From positions 84,156,134-84,220,133 of the forward strand of contig OW388293.1 of NCBI GenBank assembly GCA_936450465.1: 64,000 nt of DNA. The letters are read 5' to 3'. Position numbers and translations under genes: made by a program. The notes under the pieces are model-generated. The model had not been told where the DNA came from and ran no database searches. It saw only the letters and a program-made list of their open reading frames with translations. This DNA is from Gibbula magus (Eukaryota; Mollusca; Gastropoda; Trochida; Trochidae). Each line of letters opens with the position of its first letter. Position 1 is the stretch's first letter. Positions 24,514 to 36,833 of the stretch are shown here, in pieces.

Positions 24514-24592
24514 GACATGGTCGGGAATCGAGCCCTGACCTTCTATGTGATAAGAAGTTGGTCTATTAACTAGGCTATACCCCGGTGTTATG
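24514..24592 (-). repeat. tRNA-like SINE head shared by the units
   Basis: On the minus strand GGGGTATAGCCTAGTTAATA contains an A-box-like block. GGGCTCGATTCCC (24523-24535) is a B-box-like block. Decayed copies sit at equivalent places in U1 (about 12480-12510) and U3 (about 58750-58815), so the insertion predates the unit duplication. The acceptor stem is imperfect, so it is not called as a tRNA gene. Confidence 0.45.
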
Positions 24593-27299
24593 TCATGAGA
24601 CATGAAATGTAGTTGCCTAGTTTTGCGTAATGAAAGACGTTCTTTAAAATCAAAACATACAAACGAAGTCAAATAATTTACTGATTTTAATATATTCTAT
24701 TGATGATGTAATTTGTTTTTAACTCTCAAAGATTGAAGTTATTCAAAACATAAAAAAACAGCCCCTTTCATTTTTATAGAGATTTCGTACAGAAAGTTGG
24801 AGGGCAACAGGTGTATCAGAGGACAATAGAAACAACACGACCAACAAGATGAAAGGAACCGCATTTCTTATTCTGTTAGACCAGTTTATGTACTGATAAA
24901 AGCTGTCAGTAACCTTTGCTATTTGTTTGATTTCTTATTTTACTGTCCCTCTCTTGTTTTAATGAGGGAGTGGGAAGTTCAAATATCAACTTCTACATCA
25001 ACTTCTTGTCTTCTACATTAAAATCAAACACAACATGTGGAAAATATTTGAATAGAATGCTATTTCTTAAATTAAATGAAGATTGGCATTCTATGATAGA
25101 TATGAAATGCGAATGATGCATGTCATGTCGTGAGAATAATAAAATAGCTAGGCTCACGGGCATGTATCAGTACCTGTATATATAGAATATCATTATTAAT
25201 AAATCGTTCCCGCTGTTATTGACAATATAACATATACCGCAATGTTATCCACATGTACAATGAGTATATATCGTAATATATCAGTGTTCATTGAAAGGTA
25301 TGGAACTGAATAATACTTCCAAATTGTGGATATGTATTGATTACAGGTACAAATGTACGTTGTAAATTACTTATTTTATTGAATAGCATTTCAGCTTACT
25401 GACTGCAATTTGAAACTTTCATCTGGTAGTTAATTCAGAGTTTGCAATATTAGCGCTATGTTGTCTTCTGATTGAGCAATGTTGTGCACAATTTGGTATC
25501 TTTCCCCCTTTTTCTTCCTTCTCAACCTAAATGTCCTCCTCTCGAGACACCAGACAATTCATGTCATTCATGCTTTTAATGACGACGGTTATTGGAAAGA
25601 ATTAGATTAAAAAGTTAAGGTTGCGTCCCTGAACAATTGAAGCGATATAATGTTTTACTATGGCAGCTAATAATGCAGCCTTCAAGTTGGTTATCTTAAA
25701 GATTCTGAACATGCTTTTCTTATGGACTAATCAATATCTTTAACTGCAGTTTATGCTTCTAGCGTGTTTAAGAGAGTTTTGAAACTAGAACAGTTTGAAA
25801 GTTTTCCACTTAACAGGAATAGTACACCTCGATTTCATGCCATTTGACCTAACCTTGATATTTTGTCATTAAATGACTTCATCTCCAAGATGAGTGTTCC
25901 AAGGTGTAACTATATGTTTGCCATAAATTTTGCATTTGTATAACATTTGCAAATAATTATGGCAACCCCAAAGGTCGTTTGCTCACCATCAAGTTAAGGT
26001 AACATACTTGCAAATTTATGAAATGGAATTCTGAGGTCTGAAGTAATATTATTCTAACTTAAATGATTGAAAAAGATGATTGATCACATATACTTTTTTT
26101 TTTAGTTTTTGATTCAGTGAGAAAAGATAATGATTGATTTTGATGAAAACATTAAGAAAATGCATTGACACTTTGATACTTTAGAAAATAATTTTGTGGA
26201 TAAAGAAACCTATAGTGTCTCAAAGATGGAAACACCTTTCGATGTACATGCTTAAACTTAATGCAACCACAGAAATTAGTTCGTATGCATATACCATGAT
26301 CATTGATTCATATAAATATGGCAATCATGTTTAAAATGTTTAGATTTCAGTTTATTTATATTCACATATTGCTCAATCACTGAAATAGATGCCCATCCTC
26401 AGGCCTGAATGCTGCGACTTGAGTACGAATTATTTTCTGTTCATGATGTCGCTATAAGTGTGAACTGTTCACACCATCAATTTAACTTGGGAAGGGTTCC
26501 ATCGCTTTTACTGTCAGATATTCTAAAATCAAAGTAATTAATGTCTTTAATTTTGTTAAAACACACTAGAAATCCTATATTAGGTCAATTCAATAGGAAC
26601 TGACTGACACTTGGGGAACTTAATCGTGTTAGAAGTACAAGGCACGCTGGCCGGCTGTTAGGACCATACGTTGTGTATGTTTTATACATCTTTGAGAGAG
26701 AACTGTTTCTTAATATTACTACATCAGGTGCTAAGTGCGATATTTCACTGATTAAATGGAATGTTGTAATATAATGTAGTTTAAAACTGAATGGAGAGCA
26801 ATTTTATTTGTTTATGGAGACAACCATATGTGATCTGATGTGGTTATTGGTCTCTTTTATCTCTTGATTATGTGAGATGGATCAACTCCGAAGTAATTTG
26901 GATTCTAAGATATTGCATGTGACATTTATCTCAGGGAATACTTCACAGAAGCCATGTTTATTAAACTTTTCATGTGAATCCATAGCACTTTTCCAGTGAC
27001 ATTTCACAATATTTCCCATTACGACACTAGCTCGAGAACATTTTTACTGAACTGTGATAATGTTTCTGCTTATTTCCGCATTTTACTACTGTGGATGCTG
27101 GTTGAAAATACGTTAATCTAAAACCACGAAAACAATACCAAGTGAAAGGGGATAGTATTAAATCGAGGCAACTCTTACAAAATAGTTGTCAAATACGTAT
27201 CTTTAGGTTTACCAATTTCTGATTTAAATATCTTTATCAAATTTGAAACATATGGAAACACCTGTAAATGTGTAACTTGGTTCATCTTCAAATAAGGGA

Positions 27300-29600
27300 A
27301 GGTGTTAATCTACAACGATACTGATGATATACATTACGTGTGGACAATGCTTACTTCTATTGTACTCTTGAAATATCTACCAGCCGTCTGCCTCTAGTCT
27401 AAGTATCTGTTTTTCGCCACCTTTAAATTTCATTCGTAGACTGGTACACTTTGTTGATGTAAATATTGTTATATACTCGTATAGTGCAATATATTTAACT
27501 TGGTCTGACAGTACAATCTAACGTCAGTACCAACTCAGCAGGATCCATTCAGTACATCAACTATGTAAATTTAAAATCTGAACCGTTCATCTCTATCCTG
27601 GTGAAATATGTTGTACATGTAGGTCTAGGAAATAAACTGAATATGTCAATCTCATGTCCAGCTAATGTATTAGGTTACATCTTATTGAAGCTCATATGTG
27701 TTGTATATACACACATCACCATCATGCTTGTAGTGCAGTAGTTATAAAGAAAAGTCTTTGTCGGTTGAATTTCGACAACAACAGATCCTATGACGATTGC
27801 TTTAGAGTACTATAACTAGTAAATTGTAAACCATGGGAACGAGGCAATGTTTTCCTGAAGTATCAGCAAAACTGTAAAGTAACCATTGTACTTAGCATAA
27901 ATATTCAACTACCAACTATCTTGTTGTTTAATCATTATGAATTTGTGATTTATCAAGCTAGCCGTTAGTTGACGTTGTGTCTATATCAATGGACCATACC
28001 ATGATGTATTTGCGTTGTTTAGTGTTTATTACCTGTGTAATAATTGTCAATGTGTCAGTAACAACCCTATTTGAATGTAAAATTTAGTTATAAGCATAAT
28101 TCAAGGCATTCATCTTTTTACATACTCTGATAATTTCACCGCCAAATGTGTCTGTTTAACAGATCATTGATGTGCTGTGAAAGTTCTGAATAGTGTTTTT
28201 GGCCATTAATAATTGTTCCTCTACTATCATATGTTAAACTGACGTCCTCTGATAGTCAAGCAGGGCATGTTATATTAGATAATGACAAAGAAAGCATCAT
28301 CTTATTCAATGAGTGGTTGCCAAGATGTAAGGACGTAATGGCGCGACACCTATCAGGAGAAATATATAATTGAGACAACTGGTGTTTCGTTGATAGATAA
28401 ACCCTTTCAACTATTCAACTTTCATGATAAAGGCAATCAGTGTTTACTTGAGTAACCAGTCATTTCCACAATACCTCGATTCATTATATATATTTAAAGT
28501 TGGGGTTCCTTCTTACGAAGCATACCATCCAATGCCTTAAACTAGTTTTGTTTGGTCTTCATATAAACATGAACAGAGTATTCAGAAATAGAACAGAATC
28601 AGTATTTATAACAATGATGACACTTTACGTCATCACTTAATGAACTACGTACTTTAACTTACCTTTTAGCTTAAGATGGTTAGTATCTTAGACCAGTTTT
28701 CATGTCTTCCTCCAGGTTTATTTTAGACCAAAATGCTCATGTCGACATCATCACTGTTTTACTTCTAGAACTAGAATACTGTTCAGAAACGGTTAACTAT
28801 ATTTCATCTGTACGTGTGTTGGGGATCGTTTTAGAAATATTTCGCAAAGACCTTAAATTGATGTTTTCTTTACCACATCACTGAATGATCATAAATCATA
28901 ATATGATATTTTTAAAAATGGGTTCATGTTCATCTAAATCAAATGCAATTTATTTATCTGAAACCCAATCATCAGCATGTCTGTACACAGCTGCATACTG
29001 AAAGTGTGTTCACCAGCTTGTGCATTTCAGTGCAAAAATATAATTTGGCAGGTCTTTGAAGCATCGTATCAACGCGAAAATTAGACCAATCACTTTGCAT
29101 TGTTTTCATTTTAAGAAAAGACTGTTGAATGGTTCATAAAATAATCTGATTTAATACCTAATAATAAACAGTTACAGTTTTGGCGGCTTTTTTTAAGAGA
29201 TCAGGGTCAATCTTTTCAAAACTACAGTTTTTATTTTCTTCTGTGAAATATTCAGTAAATAATCAACAGGGTCAAAAATACAAATATACACATACTTAGT
29301 TAATGTATTTGCGATGAACTTGTCTCATTTACCCAATATGAAGCTTTTATTTAAAAAATAATGAAATTTGAAATTTCTAAATTTGACTAATTTGTGTACT
29401 TCATTATACCAAATTTCATAAACATGCAGTACTGACGTGAGGATGACAGAATATGTTTGAGAATGGTTATTTTACTCATGTATTTTTGATGATTCTTTGT
29501 CATTGTATGAGTTGTAATTTTATTGACGTTACAATGGACGTCAATTTACATGATACTGCACTAAGATAAAGATGTAGGTGAACAAACGAACGGTATGCAG
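27300..29600. other. gene-free, AT-rich part of U3
   Basis: Apart from the match to U1 near 27920-28010, which gives the empty site for the U1 SINE insertion, I see no repeat, RNA gene or credible coding frame. A 60-codon open frame at 28702 has no recognisable feature. Confidence 0.5.
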
Positions 29601-30340
29601 CTGTATTGATATAAAAAAAAGTTTATCATCGTCCCAACCCCAGAAAACGGAGATCAATTATCATCTTAAACTACTCTACAAAAGTGTTCTTCCAGAGGCA
29701 GACAATACTATTTACAAGTGTTTAAGTCAGCGCCATATAACTTTAAAATAATATTTATATAACGGTTGTAAAGAACAAAGTTCTGTTTAAAGTTTATGAG
29801 ATCTCTTCTGTCTACAGAATGTCTTAATGTGACCACTTGGGATTTCGCAAATCCTGAAGACAATGCATAAACTGAAATGAAAGCTAGCACTTGACAACCT
29901 GACCTTCTTATCACAGTTAGCTGACCATGTGAATTCAGCCTTATTTGAAGCTATCGTGAGTTAATATTCCGTTTATCGTTTCTAAATAAATGAACCTTAT
30001 GGATAAATGGTTTCTGTGCTACTAAATGTCAATGAAGCTGATTCAGTACCTACTGATATATCCAGATTTGGCTCAAGGAGGAGAAAGAATCTGTGGAAAA
30101 CTGTCTATCGACGACATACACTATCTAAATCTGATCGCCCCTACATGCCACGGTCCTAAAAGTCACACGTGTCAAATGGGACAGAGTGGAGTCTGAAGTC
30201 TGAGGAAAATTGGATAAACTACCCTACCTTGATCTTTCCATCAGACTGCATACCATATCAGGCGGATATTAATAGCTGTGTGATATCAGATCGGTGATAA
30301 TTTAAATGCGATTCCCTAGTGATGGTTATTTTGCGTATTA
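29600..30340. repeat. segment duplicated at 63140-63880
   Basis: Matching strings include AGTCAGCGCCATATA, then CTAGCACTTGACAACCTGAC and CTACTGATATATCCAGATTT in both places, in the same order and strand. It is shared by U3 and U4. I could not find it in U1 or U2. Confidence 0.75.
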
Positions 30341-30419
30341 AATATTTTACTAGGGATTGAAAAGTGATTTAAAAGTTAGATGAAGAATGACCCTTTGGCT
30401 TTATACATTAATCTAAAAG

Positions 30420-30725
30420 CATGGGGCGGGAAAACGCAGTGGTTAGCCCGTTCAGCTTCGGATCAAGAGGTCTAGGGTTCGAATCCCACCATGGGCTCGA
30501 CACAACTCTGCTGTTGAGAACTGTTCTACATGCATTGAGGTTTGGGTTCAGCGCTACACTGAATTTCAGGGCAGCACGTCCCATGGTTCACTGATTTCAG
30601 CCGATACTCGCAGGTTTCATCGCAATGCATAGCCACCACCACGTTGCGAACTTTCTCATTGCCGTAATAGCAGACATGATATAAGTGAAATACTCTTGAA
30701 AGCGACGTTAAACCCAAACTCATCT
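30420..30725 (+). mobile_element. tRNA-derived SINE
   Basis: The head has an A-box-like CAGTGGTTAGCCCGTTCAGC and a perfect B-box-like GGGTTCGAATCCC (about 30474-30486). A body of about 220 bp follows. The end is GTGAAATACTCTTGAAAGCG then ACGTTAAACCCAAACTCAT, the tail style of gastropod SINEs and related to that at 4840-4886. Target-site duplication is not clear. The minus-strand open frame across it is incidental. Confidence 0.75.
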
Positions 30726-30739
30726 CAACTTTAATAGCT

Positions 30740-33090
30740 TGTCTGTCTACAGACAACCCCTGGGCAACCCTCTACTCATAAATAATACCACAACTGTTAC
30801 TTCCTAAAAGAAAATATCAATCCGTTCTCCACCTTGAGGAGATCATGTGAAAGTGAACACGAGTAAGTGTTCAACTACACACTGGGATCTTTACTGGATC
30901 TGGCTGCTGGTTAGTTCTCTGGGGATGAGGCTAAATAGGACAGTCTGAGATTGCTGTAAACTGTTCACAAGACTGATTTATCGATGTCTTACTTCGCTAG
31001 AAGACGTCCACATCACTGTAACAAAGTGTAGCAACATGTCGTGTATGTATCTATCCGTCCTATATGACAACATCTCACTTGTACCTCAATAGAAAGACAT
31101 GAGGATGCGGGGACTAAAGTCATCTTCTCTGTTGAAAGCTTCCTGTTGATGTTTACAGAAAATCTGTAATGTATTTTAGAAAAAAACATTGGTTTATAGA
31201 TTTAGCCATTAAACTACTTAAGTACGCTACTAATTACTTGAGGAAGAAGTTTTAGATATGAATAATGTAATCCTCTTTCACACAAGTATACTTCTGATCT
31301 CAATGACTCAACGAAGATTAGCTTACCTTGCAAGCTTTATGGTGAGGTAGATTGTCAAATATTAAGTGACAATACCAAAGATGATAAAGTTGAAGTGTGT
31401 AGAAAAACAGTAATCATAATTCACATTGTTTATTGAGGAGTATGAGGGGACGAAGTGTTCATTACACATGGTAAGAATGCATCATGACACCTAACTATAT
31501 GTCTGATGCAAGATAAAGTTTCAAACTAGCACGTTCTAATCTTTTCAGTTATGAAGATTCCCGTTACCATGGGTTGTCGTATTCACCGAAGTGATCTCAT
31601 ACATATGCGGCATAAATTCTGCATTTCAAGTATTTTCAATTGAAATAATGTAATCCTCAAATGGATGCTTCATTAAAATGTAGGTCGTAATATGAGCCTA
31701 AATACTTAATGTAATATTTACTTACTTTTCTATCAACACCATATCCAATACTGCTACTCATTTCCATGTTTACTGAAATATTGGTATTAGTTATCTAATT
31801 ACTACGCATGATCTACATTTGTAAGTTGCTGCCATCAAATATTGTTTTATTCTACATCAGTAACCCTTTAGACTATAAGAGATCTAACAGTAAAAAATAA
31901 TCTTAAGACCTGAAGAGGAAAAAAACAAATTGAAAAATTGTTTAAACATTTGACAGTCATCTTTAAAAAAAATGTTTTGCTTCCGATAAAATATATTAAC
32001 AGAGATCACATGAAAAGTTGTTTAACGTTGTTTATACTTTTGTATGATCTAATGGATGATACGAATAATTAAAACCATAACCGTGAAAAATTTAACATTA
32101 AAGATGCTTTACTCATGGAGTTTGTAATACAATTGTGTTATATTATTAAAATTGGTTGAACCTAAATTTGATGCACCTCCAATGTGTTAGTTACTCAAGA
32201 GCATTATTTATAGAAATAAATTGCTTGTTGCCAATTTGTTTTCATTAAATTTTCCTTTAAAGCCTTTGCTCAAAATCGCTGATTCCTAAATGATATTTAA
32301 TACTGATTTGCAATGGCGAGGCAAACTGGAGAAAATACTGTGCTAAGGTTAAAATAGGGCGCAGTTCAAGTTTGGTTGAAATGGATATTCATTCAGTTGG
32401 ACGCAGATAATGCTTCTTAACTTCCTTACAATAATAATGATAACTGATAATCAGTGCATTATTTAAATTTATAAGATCCACATGATAAATCCACATGATA
32501 AATCCACATGATGCATCCAAAATGTCAAATTCAGCAGAATAAATGTAGGCGCCGGTCATTAGGTCATACAGGAAATTAACTCCATGTTCTATGAGGGTAA
32601 GAGTTCTGAAAGCATCTATTTTATTTGATGTGTCACTTGCAACCAGTCTTTCTCTTTGAAACGTGACAAGCAACAGCGTCGAGGAGAACTCGTGACGGAA
32701 TTAGTCTTAACCCTTATTAATTGAATGAGTTTAACCTACAAAATGTAGAGTGTATTTCATAGAGAGGATTCCCAGAATGCACATGTATATCATATTCTAT
32801 AAAACAATATCCCATAAAGTTCAGTTGGTTGAGATATAATTAATTTAGTACCGTGTCAATTACTTCAGATTTGAGAAGTTTCGTAAATCACCTTTATACT
32901 TATTCTGATTTTTCAATAAAAAATATGATAACGTGTGTGATCAGTGGGAACCGGTACAAACATGTGATTAGAAATTGAACTTGTATTTGATGTTTAGAAA
33001 GGAAATTGTACTCTGTAACGTAAGTTGAAAGTGGTCTTTTAATTTGTGAACTGCTTTTAACTTGTTGAATTGTTCTCTGAATTGCTTTCC
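30740..33090. other. gene-free stretch
   Basis: There is no recognisable gene. The only clear structure is a short tandem repeat near 32467-32513, three copies of ATCCACATGAT with AA spacers. A 94-codon minus-strand frame at 32389-32673 spans it and shows no recognisable domain. Confidence 0.45.
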
Positions 33091-33099
33091 GATTTGTTG

Positions 33100-33665
33100 A
33101 GAAACTTACCAAAAAACTGCTAAAAGGAAAATAGTGATTAACGTTTTGCAAACGCTTTGAAAACGAGACTTATACGTTTTACCCCAGAGGATATGGATGT
33201 GCCCATTTTTTTCATTGATAATCAACATTAATTTCGAAATATTGTTTGATTTAAGAACACATTCTTCAAATACAAGTCCTTATTAAACATATTTGTAGGT
33301 TCTTCCTTTTTTGATCACTGTTTTAAACCTGTTGTGTCCGAAATCCGTGATCGAATGTTACAAATTACAAATGGCGGCGGGAAATGACGTCATTTGACCA
33401 CGTGATATAGTTGGAAACCAAACCAAAACGTGTTGCAAACGTTGCGGTTGAGACAATGAAAACGTCCGTGGAAGGTCCCTGAATTCATTTTTTTTATAAA
33501 GATTTGAAAACTGCAGAGAAACGGTTGAAAAACGTTTCTGAGACGTCGCAATTTTGGAAACGTTTTAAAACAATAAGAGGACGTTGTGACAACGATTTCA
33601 AGACGTTTTGAAAACTGAAAACGTTAAAAACGTTCTCAAAACCAAAACGTATGGTTTACTGGGTG
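33100..33665. mobile_element. AACGTT-rich repeat, probably a degraded element
   Basis: Dense AACG/CGTT strings (AACGTTTT, AAAACG, CAAACGTTG, GAAAACGTT) run through 33140-33170 and 33420-33655. They end in CAAAACGTATGGTTTACTGG. The ends are not exact inverted repeats, so the boundaries are approximate. A promoter-like motif cluster sits inside at 33361-33411. Confidence 0.4.
33361..33411 (+). promoter_or_regulatory. compact cluster of promoter-type motifs
   Basis: Within 50 bases there are ATGGCGGC (YY1-like), GGCGGGAAA (E2F-like), TGACGTCA (full CRE palindrome) and CACGTG (E-box). Such density is unusual in this AT-rich window. It lies inside a repeat-like region, and no gene start follows it. 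Confidence 0.3.
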
Positions 33666-34474
33666 CCATTATGTTTATTGAATATTGACATAATGCCACG
33701 AAAACATTAAACTGAACAAAGGACAAAGGACGCATTGTATGCATGTTACTGAAAACATTCATAGCTGATGACAAATTGTCGACCTATCAACAACTATCAG
33801 ACTATCAGACAAAATGTTAATCATTATATTGTTACATATCAAATTAAATTGTTAAACTGTCATCACCAACACTATATATACATGCTGTAACTACAACTAC
33901 TATAAACTAAACTTGTATTAATTTCAATGTAAAACGGCGCATTATATTCATGTCACTCAAACAACTCATTGTCTCATTTTGCATATATCTCCTTTTAATT
34001 TAAATTTTATGCATTTACATCTAAGGGAACTATTAAAAGAAAATGTTTAGAAACAATATAAACACCCCTGCTGCTAAGTAACTATTTCACTTTTGGAAAT
34101 CATGAGTAACAATTTCCTCCCAGGATTATTTCCATTCATAACACATTACGACATGATCCTTACACTAGAAAGACGATTTATCAACATTTATCAGACTAAC
34201 GTATTCGCCGTAATAGAAGCCCTGGGCGTTTAAAATATTGGAAAAAAGGGGCGTTTATTAAAATGACTTTAAAAAATCGTAAAAAGGGGGCGTTTATTAA
34301 AAAAATGTCTGTTGATGTCCAAAAGAAAAAGAAACATCGATTTTATTTCAGAGTTTTAATCAAAATAAGTATCAAATAAATGTAAAGAAGAGTTAAATAT
34401 CACAGTTTAGTATTTGTATCAAATTTCAACCAGAACTGATACACAATTTGCAATGACAAATGAAACAAATTAAA

Positions 34475-34514
34475 ACTCACGGATAAACATTGAGTAATTG
34501 AATCCGCCATCTTG
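34475..34514 (-). promoter_or_regulatory. YY1-type start codon with a downstream splice-donor match
   Basis: On the minus strand CAAGATGGCGG gives an ATG at 34510. Ten codons (MADSITQCLS) follow, and then an exact GTGAGT at 34480-34475. This looks like a tiny first exon inside the 2-kb element. No acceptor or second exon was found, so it may be chance. Confidence 0.2.
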
Positions 34515-35532
34515 TCGGGTCATTACTCTTATCCAATGAAACTTTAGTTCGCTAGGAATCTAAATATAACCACCAATGAACGGCAGCATAAACACAATCA
34601 GCTGATAAGCACATGGTGCAGAACGATTATGTAAACACTATTCGCGGGTCATGATATTCTTTATTTAAATCGCATTGACAACTACACATGAACAAATATA
34701 ACGTTCATGACAAATTTGCGGTCAGTGTGCTAGCATAATCTGTAGTTGTGGGATATCTTCCAAGAGAGCTGAGCAAGACATTTTCCTGTTTCGTAAAGGT
34801 ACATCCATTGTGTTGTTGGGGGTCAAATAGTACAAACGTTATAAATGGTCTTTTTTTATTGAGAAATACCAACTGTTACCGAAAATAGCCATTTTAATGA
34901 TACTCGACTTAGTATATTGACGATATGAAGGTAAAAGTAGTGATGTTGATCGAAAACCGCACAATGCACCGTGTGTGGCACACGTCAATGAGTCAAACGT
35001 AATTTTGGAATCTTATTTACGCCAGACAAAATAAAAAATTTGGGTTGATAATGTTCAATAGCTCATATAACTACTGTGCATGCAAATAGGACGTGCAACT
35101 TTGGTTTCTGCACATGCATAATGATGTTACTCGATTTTAATCGGAAACCAGGAAATTTGATATGTTTGGCGATTGGGGATGAATATGCAATCTTAGTGAA
35201 TTTGTTTGTATTGTAAACAGAACATATGGTGTGTTGGAACGTATTAAAGCCAAATAAAGTATTATGAAACAAAATGGATGCACCTTTAAAACATGGCGGT
35301 TGCATAAAATGTGTAGTGACTGATCGTTACTGATATTCGACAGTCGCCGGGGGACTGGAAATACCATGTACCTTACACTTTACTGGACATAAGAGGTTGA
35401 TAGCAAGATTGAGAACTCTTCTTCAATGAAACATCAGTAAGATAAGTCGATACAAAAGAGGGGCGTTTATTAGAGGTCATTTTCCGCAGTCAAAAATTGC
35501 TGAAGGGGCCGTTTATTAGGAGAGGGCGTTTA

Positions 35533-36152
35533 TTATGCCCCTATTTCACTACGACCCGAATTGCCACGAATCACCACAAATATACGGCTGCATAAATTCG
35601 TGAATATTCGTGAGCATTCGGCAAAATTCGTGAACAGCATTTACACTTGTACGAAATGTTTACGAACATTCGTAGCTTTTCATGCTAAAAACCTACGAAA
35701 CATGTACGAATTCTTTACGAATTGTCTACGAATTGTACGAAATGATTGAGACACAGTCACGAATGTACTACGAATTTCCACGAATAAGATACGATATCAC
35801 GAATTAAGTACGAATAGTTTACGATAGTTCGTAAATGCTTCGGGGTTAATTCAGGATGAGAACATCAAAATTATCAACCACGAATTTCCAAGAATTGTTA
35901 ACGAAGTTGTTACGAACGTCCCGAATTAAATACGAACAGTTTACGAAGCAACTACGAATCTGAAATTCGTAGATGATTCTTGAAAATCTTTTGACAAACA
36001 AAATTTTTTCCACGAATGCCACGAATTACAAGAATGTTGCTGAATCAACTAGGAATCATTTACGAATTATCTACGATTATGTTCACGAAAGTGCAAATTT
36101 TCCAATTCGTGCGTTTCGTGGCAATTCGGGTCGTAGTGAAATAGGGGCATTA
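35533..36152. mobile_element. 614-bp MITE packed with ACGAA/TTCGT, TTA target duplication
   Basis: The terminal inverted repeats are perfect over 35 bp. They begin TGCCCCTATTTCACTACGAC at 35536 and mirror at 36149. TTA flanks both ends (35533-35535, 36150-36152). Removing the insert restores GGGCGTTTATTAGGATAAAT, matching the host element's own repeated motif at 35505. Inside I count 23 ACGAA and 8 TTCGT pentamers, against about one expected. A 3-bp TTA duplication fits PIF/Harbinger-like elements, but there is no transposase to confirm it. The short frames inside are incidental. Confidence 0.85.
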
Positions 36153-36165
36153 GGATAAATACGGT

Positions 36166-36824
36166 ATCTGGAGAAGTTTAACAAACTAAGTTCTTGTCTT
36201 GTTCTTTGACCGAGATCCATTGAAGTCTGCATCCGTTCCATTTCCGTGCTTTTGAAATTGTCTTTCACTGGCACAAATGCTTCAGCTTCCAGATCCTGTG
36301 TACTTCCTTACATATGTCTAGGCATGCTGATGAACTACAAATACCACTTGTAGTGAATGAATTGAATTAACTCGATATCATTCATTACACGAGATCGAAT
36401 AAACCGAGCAGTTTGCCTCCTTTCGATAGGACAGGAAAAACATTGCATTTCACATGGCGAAAATAAGGAGGCATTCGTTTGATTTCATTTGGTAACAACA
36501 TTCATTTCAGCACTTAACAATAATGGTAAAATGATTTACAAGTAGCCAATGCTCCAACAACACTCCAAGCCATAGCTAGGGCAAGTAGTGTGAATGAAAC
36601 TTGAAACAGTTTAGTAAGAGGTATTTAGGGTTGTAATATATTACAGAGTATATACTATTATAGAGTTTTTTTCATGCTAATAACAGTCTTTATTTAAGTG
36701 TTGCAGATGGCATAGTGTGTGTAAGTCATATAGCGTATAGAGAAAGGTATCTTACTTCATCATTTTATCCACAAGACTACTTCAATCCCTTGATTTAATA
36801 CTCAACTTTTGATTCGTATTGCTG
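36166..36824. other. spacer between the MITE cluster and the LINE
   Basis: I see no gene, repeat or RNA here. It ends with GCTGAAGGTTGGT, whose last nine bases form the left copy of the LINE's candidate target duplication. Confidence 0.4.
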
Positions 36825-36833
36825 AAGGTTGGT

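Larger units (their letters stand above)
15720..25000. repeat. U2: second tandem segmental-duplication unit
   Basis: It is collinear with U1: 15745-15810 to 2085-2150, 16430-16670 to 2750-2990, 16975-17500 to 3280-3700, 17860-18590 to 5680-6530, 20500-21200 to 8090-8760, 21420-22700 to 9480-10560, and 22720-24700 to 10570-12620. A Penelope-like element replaces or interrupts the part corresponding to about 6530-8010 of U1. The unit is otherwise gene-free. Candidate core-promoter strings are CCCTATAAAG near 23090 and CATAAAATAAG near 22472. Confidence 0.7.
34199..36165. mobile_element. ~2-kb inverted-repeat element with subterminal GGGCGTTTATTA repeats
   Basis: The left end CGTATTCGCCGTAATAGAAG then CCC matches the right end read in reverse (CGTATTTATCCTAATAAACG then CCC) at 17 of 23 positions. 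Near both ends the motif GGGCGTTTATTA, or a close variant, is repeated in the same orientation: about 34223, 34249, 34287, 35462, 35505 and 35523. No transposase is readable inside. A second element (35536-36149) is nested at its right end. The superfamily is undetermined. Confidence 0.55.

Noticed and set aside
24514..24592. Functional tRNA gene on the minus strand
   Set aside because: A- and B-box-like strings are present, but the acceptor stem does not pair well and decayed copies sit in the sister units. A SINE head explains it better.
26940..27000. String resembling the RNase T2 second active-site motif (SHEKFNKHGFC) on the minus strand of U3
   Set aside because: Spacing differs from the family pattern by one residue, the first active-site motif (HGLWP-type) is absent nearby, and the other copies read NEHGSC or DIQGIC. 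Taken as coincidence.
35063..35367. Overlapping minus-strand frames as a transposase or THAP-type zinc finger
   Set aside because: I looked for the C2CH spacing and the AVPTF-type end and did not find them. The region is a short open stretch inside the 2-kb element.
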